A stretch of 64,000 nt of DNA from Streptomyces sp. NRRL F-5122. GTDB lineage: Bacteria; Actinomycetota; Actinomycetes; Streptomycetales; Streptomycetaceae. Location: positions 124,001 through 188,000 of the forward strand of contig NZ_LMWH01000266.1 in assembly GCF_001507435.1 (NCBI RefSeq). The letters run 5' to 3'. How positions within the stretch are numbered: the first letter of the stretch is position 1; every line of letters begins with the position of its first letter. Both the position numbers and the translations under genes were made by a program. Of the stretch, positions 48,730-57,959 are shown one piece after another. The notes beneath the pieces were generated by a model. The model did not search any database. It saw nothing but the letters and a program-made list of their open reading frames with translations, and was not told the origin of the DNA.

Positions 48730-50238
48730 TCAGCGCAGCCCGGCCGCCCGATCCTGCCGGAACGTGGTGATCAGCGCGATGCAGCACGCCGCGATCGCCA
48801 CACGCCCCGACGCCTGCAACAGGGGCCCCCGCAGCAGGATGAAGGAGTACCCGGCGACCAGCGGCACGGTCAGCGCGATCAGACTGCCCGGGGGGGCCCG
48901 GCGCACCGCACGGCGCGCATAGCGGCGGTCGACCCGCGCCGCCGCGTACCCGAGGGCCACGAACCCGGCCGACATACCGACCGGACCGAAGTCGATCCAC
49001 AGCTCGGCCCACACCGGGGACGAGAGATTGGTGTTGGTCGCCCCCATCCACTGGCCGATCACCACACCGGTGTCCATCGGCTTGCCCGGCCACACCGACC
49101 GGGGAACGGCGAACAGCACCGCGCCCGCCAGCTGGCGACCGTAGGTGTGCCCGGGCCCCGACCGCACATAGGTGACGGTGTTGGCGAACATGCCGACCTG
49201 GTCGTAGTCCTTGAGGGCCAGTGGCTCCAGGGGCGAAGTGGTCTGGATCGGACGGTAGTTGGCGTCGTCGTAGCGGAACCGGTCCGCGAACGGGAAGACG
49301 ACGAGCGCCACCACCACACCCAGGCTCAGAGCGATCCGGTACAGCGCGGCGCTCACCGGGAACACGGTGAACAGCAGTGAGAACAGGACGGTGAGGAACC
49401 AGAAGCGCGGGTTGGATATAGGGTTGTTGACCAGAGCGTTCAGCGCGGCCAGCGCCAGCCATACGGCGATGATCACCACGGAGCGGCGGGCCCTGCGCGA
49501 GGTCACCAGCCACCGTGTGTACACCAGCCAGGCGATGAGGGCGGGCACGGTGCCGAAGCCCCGTACGATCGCCTGGCCCGCCTGCGAGTCGGCCTGGGAG
49601 AGCCCCGCCTCCTCGACGCTGCTGATGACCTCCTGGCGGCTGGTGAAGAAGACCGCCGGGCCGCCGAGCTTGACCACGAGGAGCGCCGACCCGACGAAGG
49701 CGACGAGCGTCAGCAGGTACAGGCGGCGACGGTGCACCAGTGCCGGGCGCACGGTGTCGTTCCGCTCCCGGCCCGGCCGCTGACGGGCCAGCAGCGAGCC
49801 GATGTCGAAGGCGACACAGCCGATCAGGACGAGCGAGACCGCTTCGGTCAGATCGGTGCGCGACCCCACCACCGGGGTCGGCGTGCGGCCGAGCACGGCC
49901 TGGGCGAGCGGGGCCACTCCCATCGCCATGTAGACGAACAGCCAGAACGAACCGGCGAGCAGCTTGCGGCGGCTGGTGAGGATCATCGCGGACAGCCGGA
50001 TGCCCGCGTACATCGTCAGCGCCAACTGCACCCACAGCGCCGCATCGCGCGGGCCCGTGCCGGGCTGGACCAGCACCAGCAGCGGCAGGAACACCGAGAA
50101 GCCGAGCACGAGCGGGACGGACAGTGCGCGCGAGAGCAGCGTGCGCGGTGAGAAGGGCGGCAGCGCGGTGCGCTCCGGCCAACCCGGCCGCGGTGTCTCG
50201 GGCGCCGTCGTCGCACCCCGGTCCGTCTGCTGCGTCAT
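48730..50238 (-). CDS. O-antigen-polymerase (Wzy)-like membrane protein
   Basis: This 502-residue protein has about 11-12 transmembrane helices and a large outside loop at ~325-420 (TYVRSGPGHTYGRQLAGAVLF, in part, and SVWPGKPMDTG), like bacterial O-antigen polymerases/ligases. It would join flipped repeat units. The ATG at 50238 begins a cytoplasmic N-terminus of ~45 residues. It is divergent from the acetyltransferase gene and convergent with the flippase gene. The exact family (Wzy or WaaL-like) cannot be separated from sequence alone. Confidence 0.8.
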   Translation of the reverse strand: MTQQTDRGATTAPETPRPGWPERTALPPFSPRTLLSRALSVPLVLGFSVFLPLLVLVQPGTGPRDAALWVQLALTMYAGIRLSAMILTSRRKLLAGSFWLFVYMAMGVAPLAQAVLGRTPTPVVGSRTDLTEAVSLVLIGCVAFDIGSLLARQRPGRERNDTVRPALVHRRRLYLLTLVAFVGSALLVVKLGGPAVFFTSRQEVISSVEEAGLSQADSQAGQAIVRGFGTVPALIAWLVYTRWLVTSRRARRSVVIIAVWLALAALNALVNNPISNPRFWFLTVLFSLLFTVFPVSAALYRIALSLGVVVALVVFPFADRFRYDDANYRPIQTTSPLEPLALKDYDQVGMFANTVTYVRSGPGHTYGRQLAGAVLFAVPRSVWPGKPMDTGVVIGQWMGATNTNLSSPVWAELWIDFGPVGMSAGFVALGYAAARVDRRYARRAVRRAPPGSLIALTVPLVAGYSFILLRGPLLQASGRVAIAACCIALITTFRQDRAAGLR

Positions 50239-50310
50239 GGCGCCCCCGCCCCCGGAAAAGATCCCCGCCGCAGTCTACCGACGCTCCGCCTGCGGTGAAC
50301 GGTCAGCTAC

Positions 50311-50316
50311 TAGAGT
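50311..50316 (+). promoter_or_regulatory. Candidate -10 box for the acetyltransferase-GT operon
   Basis: TAGAGT lies 45 bases before ATG 50362. The same hexamer occurs at 60964 before the GH71-like gene and at 5371. No clear -35 box. Confidence 0.4.
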
Positions 50317-50361
50317 GTGACGAAGGGGCGTCAGGGGAGGCGCCGTTGGGGGGATGGATCG

Positions 50362-50901
50362 ATGCGTGATCTCCCGGCCTTCACACTGGCCGGATACGAC
50401 AAGGGGCGCGGCAGACTCGTCCAGGCGCTCTGGTTCGCGGTGATGAACACGGTCTTCATGGCGTGGTTCACGCCCGCTCGCGTCAGGGTGGCGCTGCTGC
50501 GCGCCTTCGGCGCCGACATCGGTACGGGGGTGCTCGTCCGGCACCGTGTGCGGGTGCTGTGGCCGTGGAAGCTGACGGTCGGGGACCACGCCTGGATCGG
50601 CGAGGGCGCGTGGATCCTCAATCTGGAGCCGGTCACCCTCGGCGCCCATGTGTGCGTGTCGCAGGAAGCCCTGCTGTGCACCGGCAGCCACGACCATCGC
50701 GCCGCCGACTTCCGTTACCGCAACGCGCCGATCACCGTGGACGACGGCGCCTGGATCGCCGCCCGCGCCACGGTCCTCGCCGGAGTGAAGGTCGGCCGGT
50801 GCGCCGTGGTCGGCGCCGGCGCGGTCCTCCACCAGGACCTTCCGGAACTGACCCTGCACACCGCCGACAACCGGCGCCGTCCCGTCCAGGAGCCGGCGTG
50901 A
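50362..50901 (+). CDS. Hexapeptide-repeat O-acetyltransferase (WcaF-like)
   Basis: This 179-residue acetyltransferase has a left-handed beta-helix made of hexapeptide repeats at ~65-165. The catalytic His lies in LLCTGSHDHRAADF (~112). The N-terminal helix FTLAGYDKGRGRLVQALWFAV (in part) is typical of the WcaF/LbpA group that acetylates colanic-acid-type sugars. ATG 50362 lies 8 bases after a G6 run. It is coupled by GTGA to the next glycosyltransferase gene. Confidence 0.87.
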   Translation: MRDLPAFTLAGYDKGRGRLVQALWFAVMNTVFMAWFTPARVRVALLRAFGADIGTGVLVRHRVRVLWPWKLTVGDHAWIGEGAWILNLEPVTLGAHVCVSQEALLCTGSHDHRAADFRYRNAPITVDDGAWIAARATVLAGVKVGRCAVVGAGAVLHQDLPELTLHTADNRRRPVQEPA

Positions 50902-52025
50902 GAGTGCTGCACGCGGTCACCCTGCACAGCCCGACCCACGCCTTCGGCGGCCCGGTCAGGGTCGCCCTCAACCTCTGCCGGGGCCTGCGCGGACGCGGAC
51001 ACGACGCCCGCATCACCGCCCTGGCCGCCGGCTTTCGGCGGCCGCTGCCCCACGAGGTGGAGGGCGTACCCGCCCGGCTCCATCAGGCGCGCAGGATCCT
51101 GCCGTTGGGCTTCAGCGGACTGACCTCCCCGTCGCTCCTCGCCGGCGCCCACCGGCTGGTGCGCGACGCCGACGTGGTCCATGTGCACCTCGCACGCGAT
51201 CTGGTGACGCTGCCCGTCGCGCTCGCCGCGCTGCGCGCCGGGCGGCCCCTCGTGCTGCAGACGCACGGCATGGTCGATCCGAGCGAGCGGCTGTCGGCCC
51301 GGCTGCTCGACGCGGTCGCGGTGCGCCGGGTGCTGCGCGGCGCCGCCGCCGTGCTGCATCTCACCGCTCACGAACTCCGCGGTCTTGAGGCCGTGGTGGG
51401 CACGGCGGGCCTCGCCCGCGCCGTCCGTCTGGTCAACGGCGTTCCCGCACAGCCCGAGGCCCCGGCCCCCCAGGGGCCGCCGCGCATCCTGTACGCGGCC
51501 CGGCTGCAGGCCCGCAAGCGCCCCGTCGACCTGGTGGACGCGGCGCCCGCGATCCTGGCCCGGCATCCGGGGGCGACCTTCGTCGTGGCCGGTCCGGACG
51601 AGGGCGAACTCGCCGCCGTACGGCGGCGGATCGACGAGCTGGGGCTGGCGGGGAAGGTGATCTGTCCGGGACCGCTCACCGGGGACCGCATGCTCGAGGA
51701 GCTGCGACGGGCGCACGTCTATGTGCTGCCGTCGGTGGACGAGCCGTTCCCGATGTCGGTCCTCGAGGCCATGGCCGCGGGCACCCCGGTCGTCGTGACC
51801 GACTCCAACGGTCTGGCCCGCGACGTGGACCGGGCAGGTGCCGGACGTGTGGTGACCGGCCCGGACGGTATCGCCCCGGCGGTGCTCGACCTGCTGGAGC
51901 CGTCCGTGCGGCCGTCCGCGTCGGCGGCGGCCCGCAAGCTCACCGCCGACGCGTTCTCCATGGACGTGGTCCTCGGCACATTGCTCGACGTGTACGAGCG
52001 GGCCTACGCCGGAAGCCAGGCGTAG
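50898..52025 (+). CDS. GT4-family glycosyltransferase
   Basis: This 375-residue GT-B glycosyltransferase has an N-domain with SPTHAFGGPVRVALNL (~10) and HVHLARDL (~95). The C-domain has ILYAARLQARKRPVDLVDA (~197) and the nucleotide-sugar Glu motif EPFPMSVLEAMAAGTPVVV (~280). It is predicted to add one sugar of the repeat unit from a UDP- or GDP-sugar. GTG 50898 overlaps the acetyltransferase stop. The 3' end overlaps the convergent lipoprotein gene by 22 bases. Confidence 0.88.
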   Translation: MRVLHAVTLHSPTHAFGGPVRVALNLCRGLRGRGHDARITALAAGFRRPLPHEVEGVPARLHQARRILPLGFSGLTSPSLLAGAHRLVRDADVVHVHLARDLVTLPVALAALRAGRPLVLQTHGMVDPSERLSARLLDAVAVRRVLRGAAAVLHLTAHELRGLEAVVGTAGLARAVRLVNGVPAQPEAPAPQGPPRILYAARLQARKRPVDLVDAAPAILARHPGATFVVAGPDEGELAAVRRRIDELGLAGKVICPGPLTGDRMLEELRRAHVYVLPSVDEPFPMSVLEAMAAGTPVVVTDSNGLARDVDRAGAGRVVTGPDGIAPAVLDLLEPSVRPSASAAARKLTADAFSMDVVLGTLLDVYERAYAGSQA

Positions 52026-52690
52026 CAGCCCGACGAGACGAACGTACGGGTCCCGGCCGGGATCCTCGCGGTCACCTTCTTCGCGCCGCCCGGTCCCGGC
52101 CCGGAGGCCAGGACCTTGTCGCCGGCTCCCAGCGCCTTCCAGGTGCAGCCCTTGGAGGTGGTCAGCGCCCGGTAGGTGCCCGGCCGCGGTGTCTTGCGCG
52201 TGCCGTCGGCGAAACCGGTCGCGGCGATGTCGAGCAGGGGCTTCTGCTTCGGGCACAGCTCGTCGATCGCGTCGTCGGCCGACGGCACGTCCCCGGCGAT
52301 GAGCGCTCCGACCGCGGCGTCCTTGTCGTGGGCGGCGGTGCGCTCGATGCGCTGGCAGGCTTCCTGGCCGACCTCCAGCACGGCGGCCGGGTCCATGTTC
52401 GCCGGTACCCGGCCGTGCAGGTACTTCTTCTCCTTCGCGGTGAAGGAACCGGTCACCGGGGTGAGCTTCGCGTCGGGCAGCACCGGGCCCTTGGCGGGTG
52501 TCGGGGTGCTCCGGGGAGCGGGGCTCGCCTGGTCGTCGGGCACGGCGGCGGCCTGCTCGTCGGAGATGCGCTGCGTGGCTTCCGGCTTCGCCTGCGTGCC
52601 GTCCCCCGAGCTGCAGCCGGCGAGCGCGAGGAGCGCGGTGAGAGCGACGGCGCCGGCGGTGGTACCGCGCCGAAGAGTGCGAGTGTGCAT
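52004..52690 (-). CDS. Lipoprotein of unknown function
   Basis: This 228-residue protein has a type II signal peptide with the lipobox LALAGC and lipid-accepting Cys26. Residues ~30-75 are a Pro/Ala/Thr linker. A C-terminal domain (~80-225) contains four Cys and an Asp-Glu-rich helical part, then a beta-rich end (PGTYRALTTSKGCTWKALG and FVSSGCYAWLP). That end resembles a small extracellular ligand-binding domain but I do not recognise a family. AGGAG 6 bases before ATG 52690 fixes the start. Tandem hairpins separate it from the LamG protein gene upstream. Confidence 0.8.
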   Translation of the reverse strand: MHTRTLRRGTTAGAVALTALLALAGCSSGDGTQAKPEATQRISDEQAAAVPDDQASPAPRSTPTPAKGPVLPDAKLTPVTGSFTAKEKKYLHGRVPANMDPAAVLEVGQEACQRIERTAAHDKDAAVGALIAGDVPSADDAIDELCPKQKPLLDIAATGFADGTRKTPRPGTYRALTTSKGCTWKALGAGDKVLASGPGPGGAKKVTARIPAGTRTFVSSGCYAWLPA

Positions 52691-52728
52691 GGTGGCTCCT
52701 GCGGCCCCAGCGGGCCTGGGTATGGTGG

Positions 52729-52754
52729 CGGGCCCGCACAGAAGTGCGGGCCCG
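52729..52754 (-). terminator. Second hairpin before the lipoprotein gene
   Basis: A perfect 11-bp stem CGGGCCCGCAC (52729-52739)/complement (52744-52754) has tetraloop AGAA. It sits 7 bases from the first hairpin and 38 bases before the lipoprotein start. Confidence 0.6.
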
Positions 52755-52760
52755 AGCGGG

Positions 52761-52800
52761 GCGTGCGGGGCACCGGCGCTTGGTCCGGTGCCCCGCACGC
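52761..52800 (-). terminator. Terminator after the LamG/DNRLRE gene
   Basis: A perfect 16-bp stem (GCGTGCGGGGCACCGG at 52761-52776, complement 52785-52800) has an 8-base loop, 17 bases after the stop of the upstream gene. Confidence 0.8.
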
Positions 52801-52817
52801 CGGGACGCCCTGGAGGG

Positions 52818-55541
52818 TCAGGGCGCCCCGAAGGTGAGTACCAGCTGCGGAGTGTTCTCCGCGGCTGGCGCCTCACTGGACCACAGCCACAGCGCGTCCG
52901 CCCCGGTGCTGGTGAGCGCCAGGTCGTAGGCGCCGCCCAGGGCCGGGGTGAGCGCAGCGGTGTCGAGCGTCGCCGAGTAGACCGTCGAGAGGTCCGTGGC
53001 TCCGCTCAGGGTGCCGACCACGGTCGAGGACACCGCGGGCTTGGAGGCGAAGGTGGTTCCGGCCTCCGTCCAGCTTCCGGTGACCGGCCGCACGGAGATG
53101 TCGTCCGTGCTGCCCGCGCTGCTCAGGGTGGTGGTCTTCACCGCGAGCCGCGCGCTCTTGAGCACCGTCCCGGCCGGGGCCGAGGGCAGGTCGAAGCGCA
53201 GATACGTCTCGTACGCCGCGCTGCCGCGCACCGCCAGCGAGGTGGAGGTGCCGTAATTGGTCCCGGAGGCACCGGCGTTGACATAGGTGTCGTCCGACGC
53301 GCGGACGGTCTGCACGCTGTCGGCCGGGGCCGAGGCCAGGGTGTAGTGGCTCTGCACCTGGGCCGCGCTCAGCACCGACGGGTAGATCGCGGTCTCGTCG
53401 ACCTGCCCGGCGAAGTAACTGCTGGAGGGCTGGTCGGGCCAGCCGTTGAGGTTGTCGCCGCCGACGTGCCAGTACCCGCTGTAGGGCTGGCTGTTGGTCT
53501 CGGCGAGCGTGCCGACCTGGCTGCCGTCCACGTAGAGCGCCATCCCGGAGGCTCCCTGGGTGGCGACGACGTGGTGCCAGGCACCGTCGTTGTAGCCGGC
53601 GGGCGAGGTGATGGTGCGGGCGGAGCCGGTCCACACGCCGAAGACCAGCCGGCCGTCGTTGCGCATGTAGACGTGCTTGTCGTACTGGCCGCTGGCCCGT
53701 GTGGTGTTGTCGCCGAACCCGACGAGCTTGCCGCCCCGGGTGGTGGTCGTCTTGAACCAGGTCTCGATCGAGTACTGGCTCGGCACCGTGGTGCGTTTGT
53801 CGCTGTAGACGATCTGGTCGGTGCCGTCGAAGCCGATGGCGGTGGACGGACCGGTCACGGCGGCCGGGGTCTGGCGCAGCGAGGGCCCGTTGAGGTGGAT
53901 GCCGCTCTGGTCGCCGGGCGAGGTGTCACCCACGAACGGAGTGGCGGACTCGTCGTAGCGCCAGTACAGGTTCGCACCGTCGTCGAGCACCTTCGCCGCG
54001 TACTTCTGGGCGGAGGTCGGCACCGTCACCGTGGCGGCGGCGGACAGTGCGGAGGCGTTGCCCGCTCCGTCAGTGGCCGTCACCCGGTAGGTGTAGGTGG
54101 ATCCTGCGGTGACGTTCTTGTCGGTGAAGGACAGCTGCGGGCGCGACCACTCCACGGAGTCGCCGTCGACGGTGTACACGGGTGTGGAACCGCCGTTGCG
54201 GTACACCTTGTAGGTCAGCTTGGTGTCGTCCGTGTCGAGGCTCGCGCGCCACCGGATGTGCGTCTCCGTCGGCTTCACGGACTCGGCGCTGACCGACGGC
54301 ACCGTCGGCGCGCCGGTGTCGGGCGAGGCCGCGAAGCGCGTCAGACCCTGAGCCGCCGAGCCGTTGACCGTGGTGAACTCGCCACCGACCCACATGTATT
54401 TGTTGTCGGACGTCTCGGAGACCACCATGGCGCGCGGGCCGATGCCCTCGCCCAGACCGTCGTTGGTGTCCGGGAACCAGCCCAGCTTGTTGGTGCCGGT
54501 GGTCGGCTCCGCGAGCAGGTGATGGCGTCGCCCGTCGGGGAACTCCCCGACGCTGGAGCAATCGTGGGCGTGCGAGGCGCTGTACAGCACGTCCTGGTAC
54601 GACTTGACGGCCTGGGTGGCGCCGAGGCAGGTGTCGCGCCAGCGCTGGTCGAGCGTGGACAGATCGAGCGCGATGCGGCCGTCGAAGACGCCGCCGCCGG
54701 TGCCCTCGTTTCCGGTGTAGAAGCCCGTGCCGTCCGTGTCGAGCGCCTTGACCACGGAGTTGGTCTCGATGAACCCCGGATAGGTGCGGACATTGGCGCC
54801 CGTGGTCGCGTCGACGACGGCGAGAGCGTGCGAGTTCGCGCCGTTGACGGTGAAGAAGTCACCGCCGAGGATCACGTCCTTGCCGTCCGGGGTGACCGCG
54901 ACGGCCCGGCCGGGCTCGTCGACGTCGGCCTGGAACGGCTTGACCGCGCCACTGGTGGCGTCGACCGCCGCGTACCGCGCGTGCGCGCTGCCGCCGACGG
55001 AGGAGAAGTCCCCGCCCAGATAGACGGTGTCGTCCGTGACCGCGAGCGCCCGCACGGTCGCGGAGACGCTCGGGTGGAAGTTCGCCTTGGGCGTGCAGGT
55101 GGCGATGTCGATGGCGGCCAGGCTGCTGACCTGCGTGCCGTTGACCGCGCCGAAGTAACCGCCCGCGTACAGCGTTTTTTTGTCCGGTGAGACGGCGAGC
55201 GCCCGAACGGTCGCGGTGCCGCTTCCGATGGTGAAGGACAGCTTGCACGACGTGGGATCGCCGGTCGCCGCGTCCAGCGCGACGAAGTTCACCGCGGTCT
55301 GCGCGGTGCCGCTTTCTCCATCCGGCGGGCGCACCTGCGAGAAGGTGCCGCCCGCGAAGACCGTGCCGTGCGCCTCCGCCAGGGCCCACACGATGCCGTT
55401 GGTCTGCCAGGTCGGCAGATCGTCGGCGGTGAAGGCGACGGGCGGGGTGAGCGCGGCAGCCGGCTGCGGCAGGGCCACCAGGCCCAGACCCGCCGCGGTG
55501 GACAGGACGAGGGCGGCACTGAGCCCTCTGGATCTTTGCAT
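52818..55541 (-). CDS. Large secreted beta-propeller/FN3/LamG/DNRLRE-domain protein
   Basis: This 907-residue exported protein has a signal peptide with a probable cut after LPQPAAA (~30). Residues ~35-440 hold repeats of the pattern GGxFxxVxG (AGGTFSQV, AGGYFGAVNG, LGGDFSSVGG, LGGDFFTVNG, VGGEFTTVNG), typical of a beta-propeller. Then come an FN3 domain (~455-545), a LamG/concanavalin-like domain (~565-735) and a C-terminal DNRLRE (CBM96-like) domain (~750-907). There is no membrane anchor or sortase motif. It probably binds the polysaccharide or the wall. ATG 55541 follows G6 at only 3 bases, the same GGGGGGTACATG as the sugar transferase start. Confidence 0.85.
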   Translation of the reverse strand: MQRSRGLSAALVLSTAAGLGLVALPQPAAALTPPVAFTADDLPTWQTNGIVWALAEAHGTVFAGGTFSQVRPPDGESGTAQTAVNFVALDAATGDPTSCKLSFTIGSGTATVRALAVSPDKKTLYAGGYFGAVNGTQVSSLAAIDIATCTPKANFHPSVSATVRALAVTDDTVYLGGDFSSVGGSAHARYAAVDATSGAVKPFQADVDEPGRAVAVTPDGKDVILGGDFFTVNGANSHALAVVDATTGANVRTYPGFIETNSVVKALDTDGTGFYTGNEGTGGGVFDGRIALDLSTLDQRWRDTCLGATQAVKSYQDVLYSASHAHDCSSVGEFPDGRRHHLLAEPTTGTNKLGWFPDTNDGLGEGIGPRAMVVSETSDNKYMWVGGEFTTVNGSAAQGLTRFAASPDTGAPTVPSVSAESVKPTETHIRWRASLDTDDTKLTYKVYRNGGSTPVYTVDGDSVEWSRPQLSFTDKNVTAGSTYTYRVTATDGAGNASALSAAATVTVPTSAQKYAAKVLDDGANLYWRYDESATPFVGDTSPGDQSGIHLNGPSLRQTPAAVTGPSTAIGFDGTDQIVYSDKRTTVPSQYSIETWFKTTTTRGGKLVGFGDNTTRASGQYDKHVYMRNDGRLVFGVWTGSARTITSPAGYNDGAWHHVVATQGASGMALYVDGSQVGTLAETNSQPYSGYWHVGGDNLNGWPDQPSSSYFAGQVDETAIYPSVLSAAQVQSHYTLASAPADSVQTVRASDDTYVNAGASGTNYGTSTSLAVRGSAAYETYLRFDLPSAPAGTVLKSARLAVKTTTLSSAGSTDDISVRPVTGSWTEAGTTFASKPAVSSTVVGTLSGATDLSTVYSATLDTAALTPALGGAYDLALTSTGADALWLWSSEAPAAENTPQLVLTFGAP

Positions 55542-55745
55542 GTACCCCCCGGCTTCCGGGCCCGGTCGTGGGCCCTCTGCCTCATCGAGCCTGTGTCGGT
55601 GTCCCCCGGATCCGAACAGGCCGCTCGAACTTGGTTGTTGGCGAACCATACGAGTACATGACACGCAATGGAACGCACTTGACTCATCTAGTAGGAAATT
55701 TCAACGTCTTCACCCCGACCCCGTGCGTCCCGGACGTCGGGACGG

Positions 55746-55775
55746 GCGGGTGCGGGCCGTCACGGCCGCGCCCGC
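55746..55775 (-). terminator. Hairpin after gmd
   Basis: GCGGGTGC (55746-55753) pairs with GCGCCCGC (55768-55775), with a G-U pair, and an inner GGCCG/CGGCC stem closes on TCA. It starts 3 bases after the gmd stop. Confidence 0.55.
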
Positions 55776-55777
55776 GG

Positions 55778-56791
55778 TCAGCGGTCTATGCGCACCACGG
55801 CACCCGCGAGCTGGTCCTCCACCTGCCGAGCATCGGCGTCGACCATGATCCGCGCGAGCTCGTCCACCAGGACGGTGGGCCGCCAGCCCAGCGTCTCGCG
55901 CGCCTTGGACGCGTCCCCTATCAGCGCGTCGACCTCGCTCGGCCGCTCGTACTTGGGGTCGTAGCGCACGTGCTCGCTCCAGTCGAGGCCGACGTGGGCG
56001 AACGCGGTCTCCACGAACTGCCGCACGGTGGCCGGTACTCCGGTGGCGACCACGTAGTCCGCCGGCTCGTCGTGCTGGAGCATCCGCCACATCGCCTCGA
56101 CGTAGTCCGGCGCGTACCCCCAGTCGCGTACCGCGTCCAGATTGCCGAGGTAGAGGCGGTCCTGGAGGCCGGCCTTGATCCGTGCGACGGCTCGGGTGAT
56201 CTTGCGGGTCACGAAGGTCTCGCCGCGGCGCGGGGACTCGTGGTTGAAGAGGATGCCGTTGACCGCGAACATCCCGTACGCCTCACGGTAGTTGACGGTG
56301 GTCCAGTACGCGAAGACCTTCGCGGCGCCGTAGGGGCTGCGCGGGTGGAAGGGGGTGTCCTCGTTCTGCGGGGGAGGCGTGGAACCGAACATCTCCGAGG
56401 AGGACGCCTGGTAGACACGGGTCTCCACCCCGCTCGCCCGGACTGCTTCCAGCAGCCGCAGTGTGCTCAGGCCGGTCACGTCGCCGGTGTAGAGCGGCGC
56501 GTCGAAGGAGACCCGCACATGGGACTGGGCGCCCAGGTTGTACACCTCGTCCGGCTGGATGTCGCGCAGCAGGTTCACCAGCGCCACTCCGTCGGAGAGG
56601 TCGGCGTGGTGCAGCACGAAGTGGCGTTCGGCCTCCTGGGGTCCCTGGTAGATGTGGTCGATCCGCTCGGTGTTGAAGCTGGACGACCGCCGCAGCAGGC
56701 CGTGGACCCGGTACCCCTTCGACAGCAGCAACTCCGCCAGGTACGAGCCGTCCTGCCCGGTCACGCCGGTGATCAGTGCGGTCTTGGTCAT
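55778..56791 (-). CDS. gmd: GDP-mannose 4,6-dehydratase
   Basis: This 337-residue SDR enzyme converts GDP-D-mannose to GDP-4-keto-6-deoxymannose, the first step to GDP-L-fucose and related sugars. The NADP-binding [19 protein letters not shown] (in part, ~8) and [11 protein letters not shown] (~33) are diagnostic, with catalytic SSEMFG (~125) and [10 protein letters not shown] (~150). All parts are intact. The ATG at 56791 follows GGGGAGGGG. It is divergent from fcl, the next pathway step, with 152 bases between, so a shared control region is likely. Confidence 0.95.
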   Translation of the reverse strand: MTKTALITGVTGQDGSYLAELLLSKGYRVHGLLRRSSSFNTERIDHIYQGPQEAERHFVLHHADLSDGVALVNLLRDIQPDEVYNLGAQSHVRVSFDAPLYTGDVTGLSTLRLLEAVRASGVETRVYQASSSEMFGSTPPPQNEDTPFHPRSPYGAAKVFAYWTTVNYREAYGMFAVNGILFNHESPRRGETFVTRKITRAVARIKAGLQDRLYLGNLDAVRDWGYAPDYVEAMWRMLQHDEPADYVVATGVPATVRQFVETAFAHVGLDWSEHVRYDPKYERPSEVDALIGDASKARETLGWRPTVLVDELARIMVDADARQVEDQLAGAVVRIDR

Positions 56792-56943
56792 GCGGTGTTC
56801 CCCTCCCCGCCGGACCCGTCTGCTTGACGGATCCGGCGCGTACGCCCGCCGAGTGCGGGTTGTATGTCGTGAACTGCGAGAAATTTCGGCAGAGTTGACG
56901 ATCCGGGCATGTCGATCGCGTGGCGCCTGGCATGATCCGGCCC

Positions 56944-57888
56944 ATGACCGCATCGCTGCTGCCCGAACGTGCCCGTGTCTTCGTCGCCGGCCACCGTGGC
57001 CTGGTGGGCTCCGCCGTGGCTCGCCGGCTCGCCGCCGACGGGCACGAGGTGCTCACCCGTACCCGCGCCGAACTGGACTTGCGTGACGCCGCGCGTACGG
57101 CGGCCGAACTGGCCGCCCTGCGTCCCGACGCGGTGGTGCTCGCCGCCGCGAAGGTCGGCGGGATCATGGCCAACAGCACTCAGCCGGTGCAGTTCTTGGA
57201 GGAGAACCTCCAGATCCAGCTCAGCGTGATAGCCGGGGCCCACGCCGCCGGGGTGGGCCGGCTGCTCTTCCTGGGGTCGTCGTGCATTTACCCCAAGCAC
57301 GCGGCCCAGCCGATCACCGAGGACGCACTGCTGACCGGTCCGCTGGAGCCCACCAACGAGGCCTACGCCCTCGCGAAGATCGCGGGAATCGTCCAGGTGC
57401 AGTCGTACCGGCGGCAGTACGGCGCTTCCTTCATCAGCGCCATGCCGACCAATCTCTACGGCCCCGGCGACAACTTCGACCTGGAGACGTCGCACGTCCT
57501 GCCCGCCCTGATCCGCCGCTTCCACGAGGCGGTGGCCGAGGGACGGGAGGAGGTCGTCCTGTGGGGCAGCGGCACCCCGCGCCGGGAGTTCCTGCACGTG
57601 GACGATCTCGCCGCCGCCTGCGCCGTACTGCTGCGCTCGTACGACGGGGACGAGCCGGTCAACGTCGGCTGCGGCAGCGACCTCACCATCCGCGAGCTCG
57701 CCGGGACGGTCGCGGAGGTCACCGGGTTCGCCGGCCGTATCGCCTGGGACACGACACGGCCCGACGGCACTCCGCGCAAGCTGCTCGACATCTCCCGGCT
57801 TGCGCAGCTCGGCTGGAAGCCGGCCGTCCCGCTGCGCGACGGCATCGCCGCCACCTACGCCCACTGGCGCGGTGGGCTCGACGGCTGA
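56944..57888 (+). CDS. fcl: GDP-L-fucose synthase
   Basis: This 314-residue epimerase/reductase converts GDP-4-keto-6-deoxymannose to GDP-L-fucose. It has the Rossmann motif [10 protein letters not shown] (~16), SSCIYP (~113, substrate loop), YALAKIAG (~139, catalytic Tyr/Lys) and the nucleotide-sugar-binding [10 protein letters not shown] (~170). ATG 56944 precedes [12 protein letters not shown]; there is no strong ribosome site. With gmd it completes GDP-L-fucose synthesis from GDP-mannose. Confidence 0.94.
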   Translation: MTASLLPERARVFVAGHRGLVGSAVARRLAADGHEVLTRTRAELDLRDAARTAAELAALRPDAVVLAAAKVGGIMANSTQPVQFLEENLQIQLSVIAGAHAAGVGRLLFLGSSCIYPKHAAQPITEDALLTGPLEPTNEAYALAKIAGIVQVQSYRRQYGASFISAMPTNLYGPGDNFDLETSHVLPALIRRFHEAVAEGREEVVLWGSGTPRREFLHVDDLAAACAVLLRSYDGDEPVNVGCGSDLTIRELAGTVAEVTGFAGRIAWDTTRPDGTPRKLLDISRLAQLGWKPAVPLRDGIAATYAHWRGGLDG

Positions 57889-57906
57889 CGGACTCCGGTC
57901 GGGTAC

Positions 57907-57937
57907 GTGCCTCGGCGTGCGGCGCGCGCCGAGGCAC
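57907..57937. terminator. Bidirectional terminator, fcl / sugar transferase
   Basis: A perfect 11-bp stem GTGCCTCGGCG (57907-57917)/complement (57927-57937) has a 9-base loop. It sits between two convergent genes. Confidence 0.75.
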
Positions 57938-57959
57938 TGTGCGGCCACGGGCGGCGCTC

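Noticed and set aside
47090-50182. 1030-codon open frame on the minus strand across the flippase and polymerase genes
   Set aside because: It runs in another frame of the Wzy gene and antisense to the Wzz-like and flippase genes; those have membrane helices and coupled starts, while this frame has neither.
52176-55190. 1004-codon open frame on the plus strand opposite the LamG protein
   Set aside because: It is a shadow of a high-GC coding strand: no ribosome site, no domain, and amino acid use dominated by Gly/Arg/Val/His.
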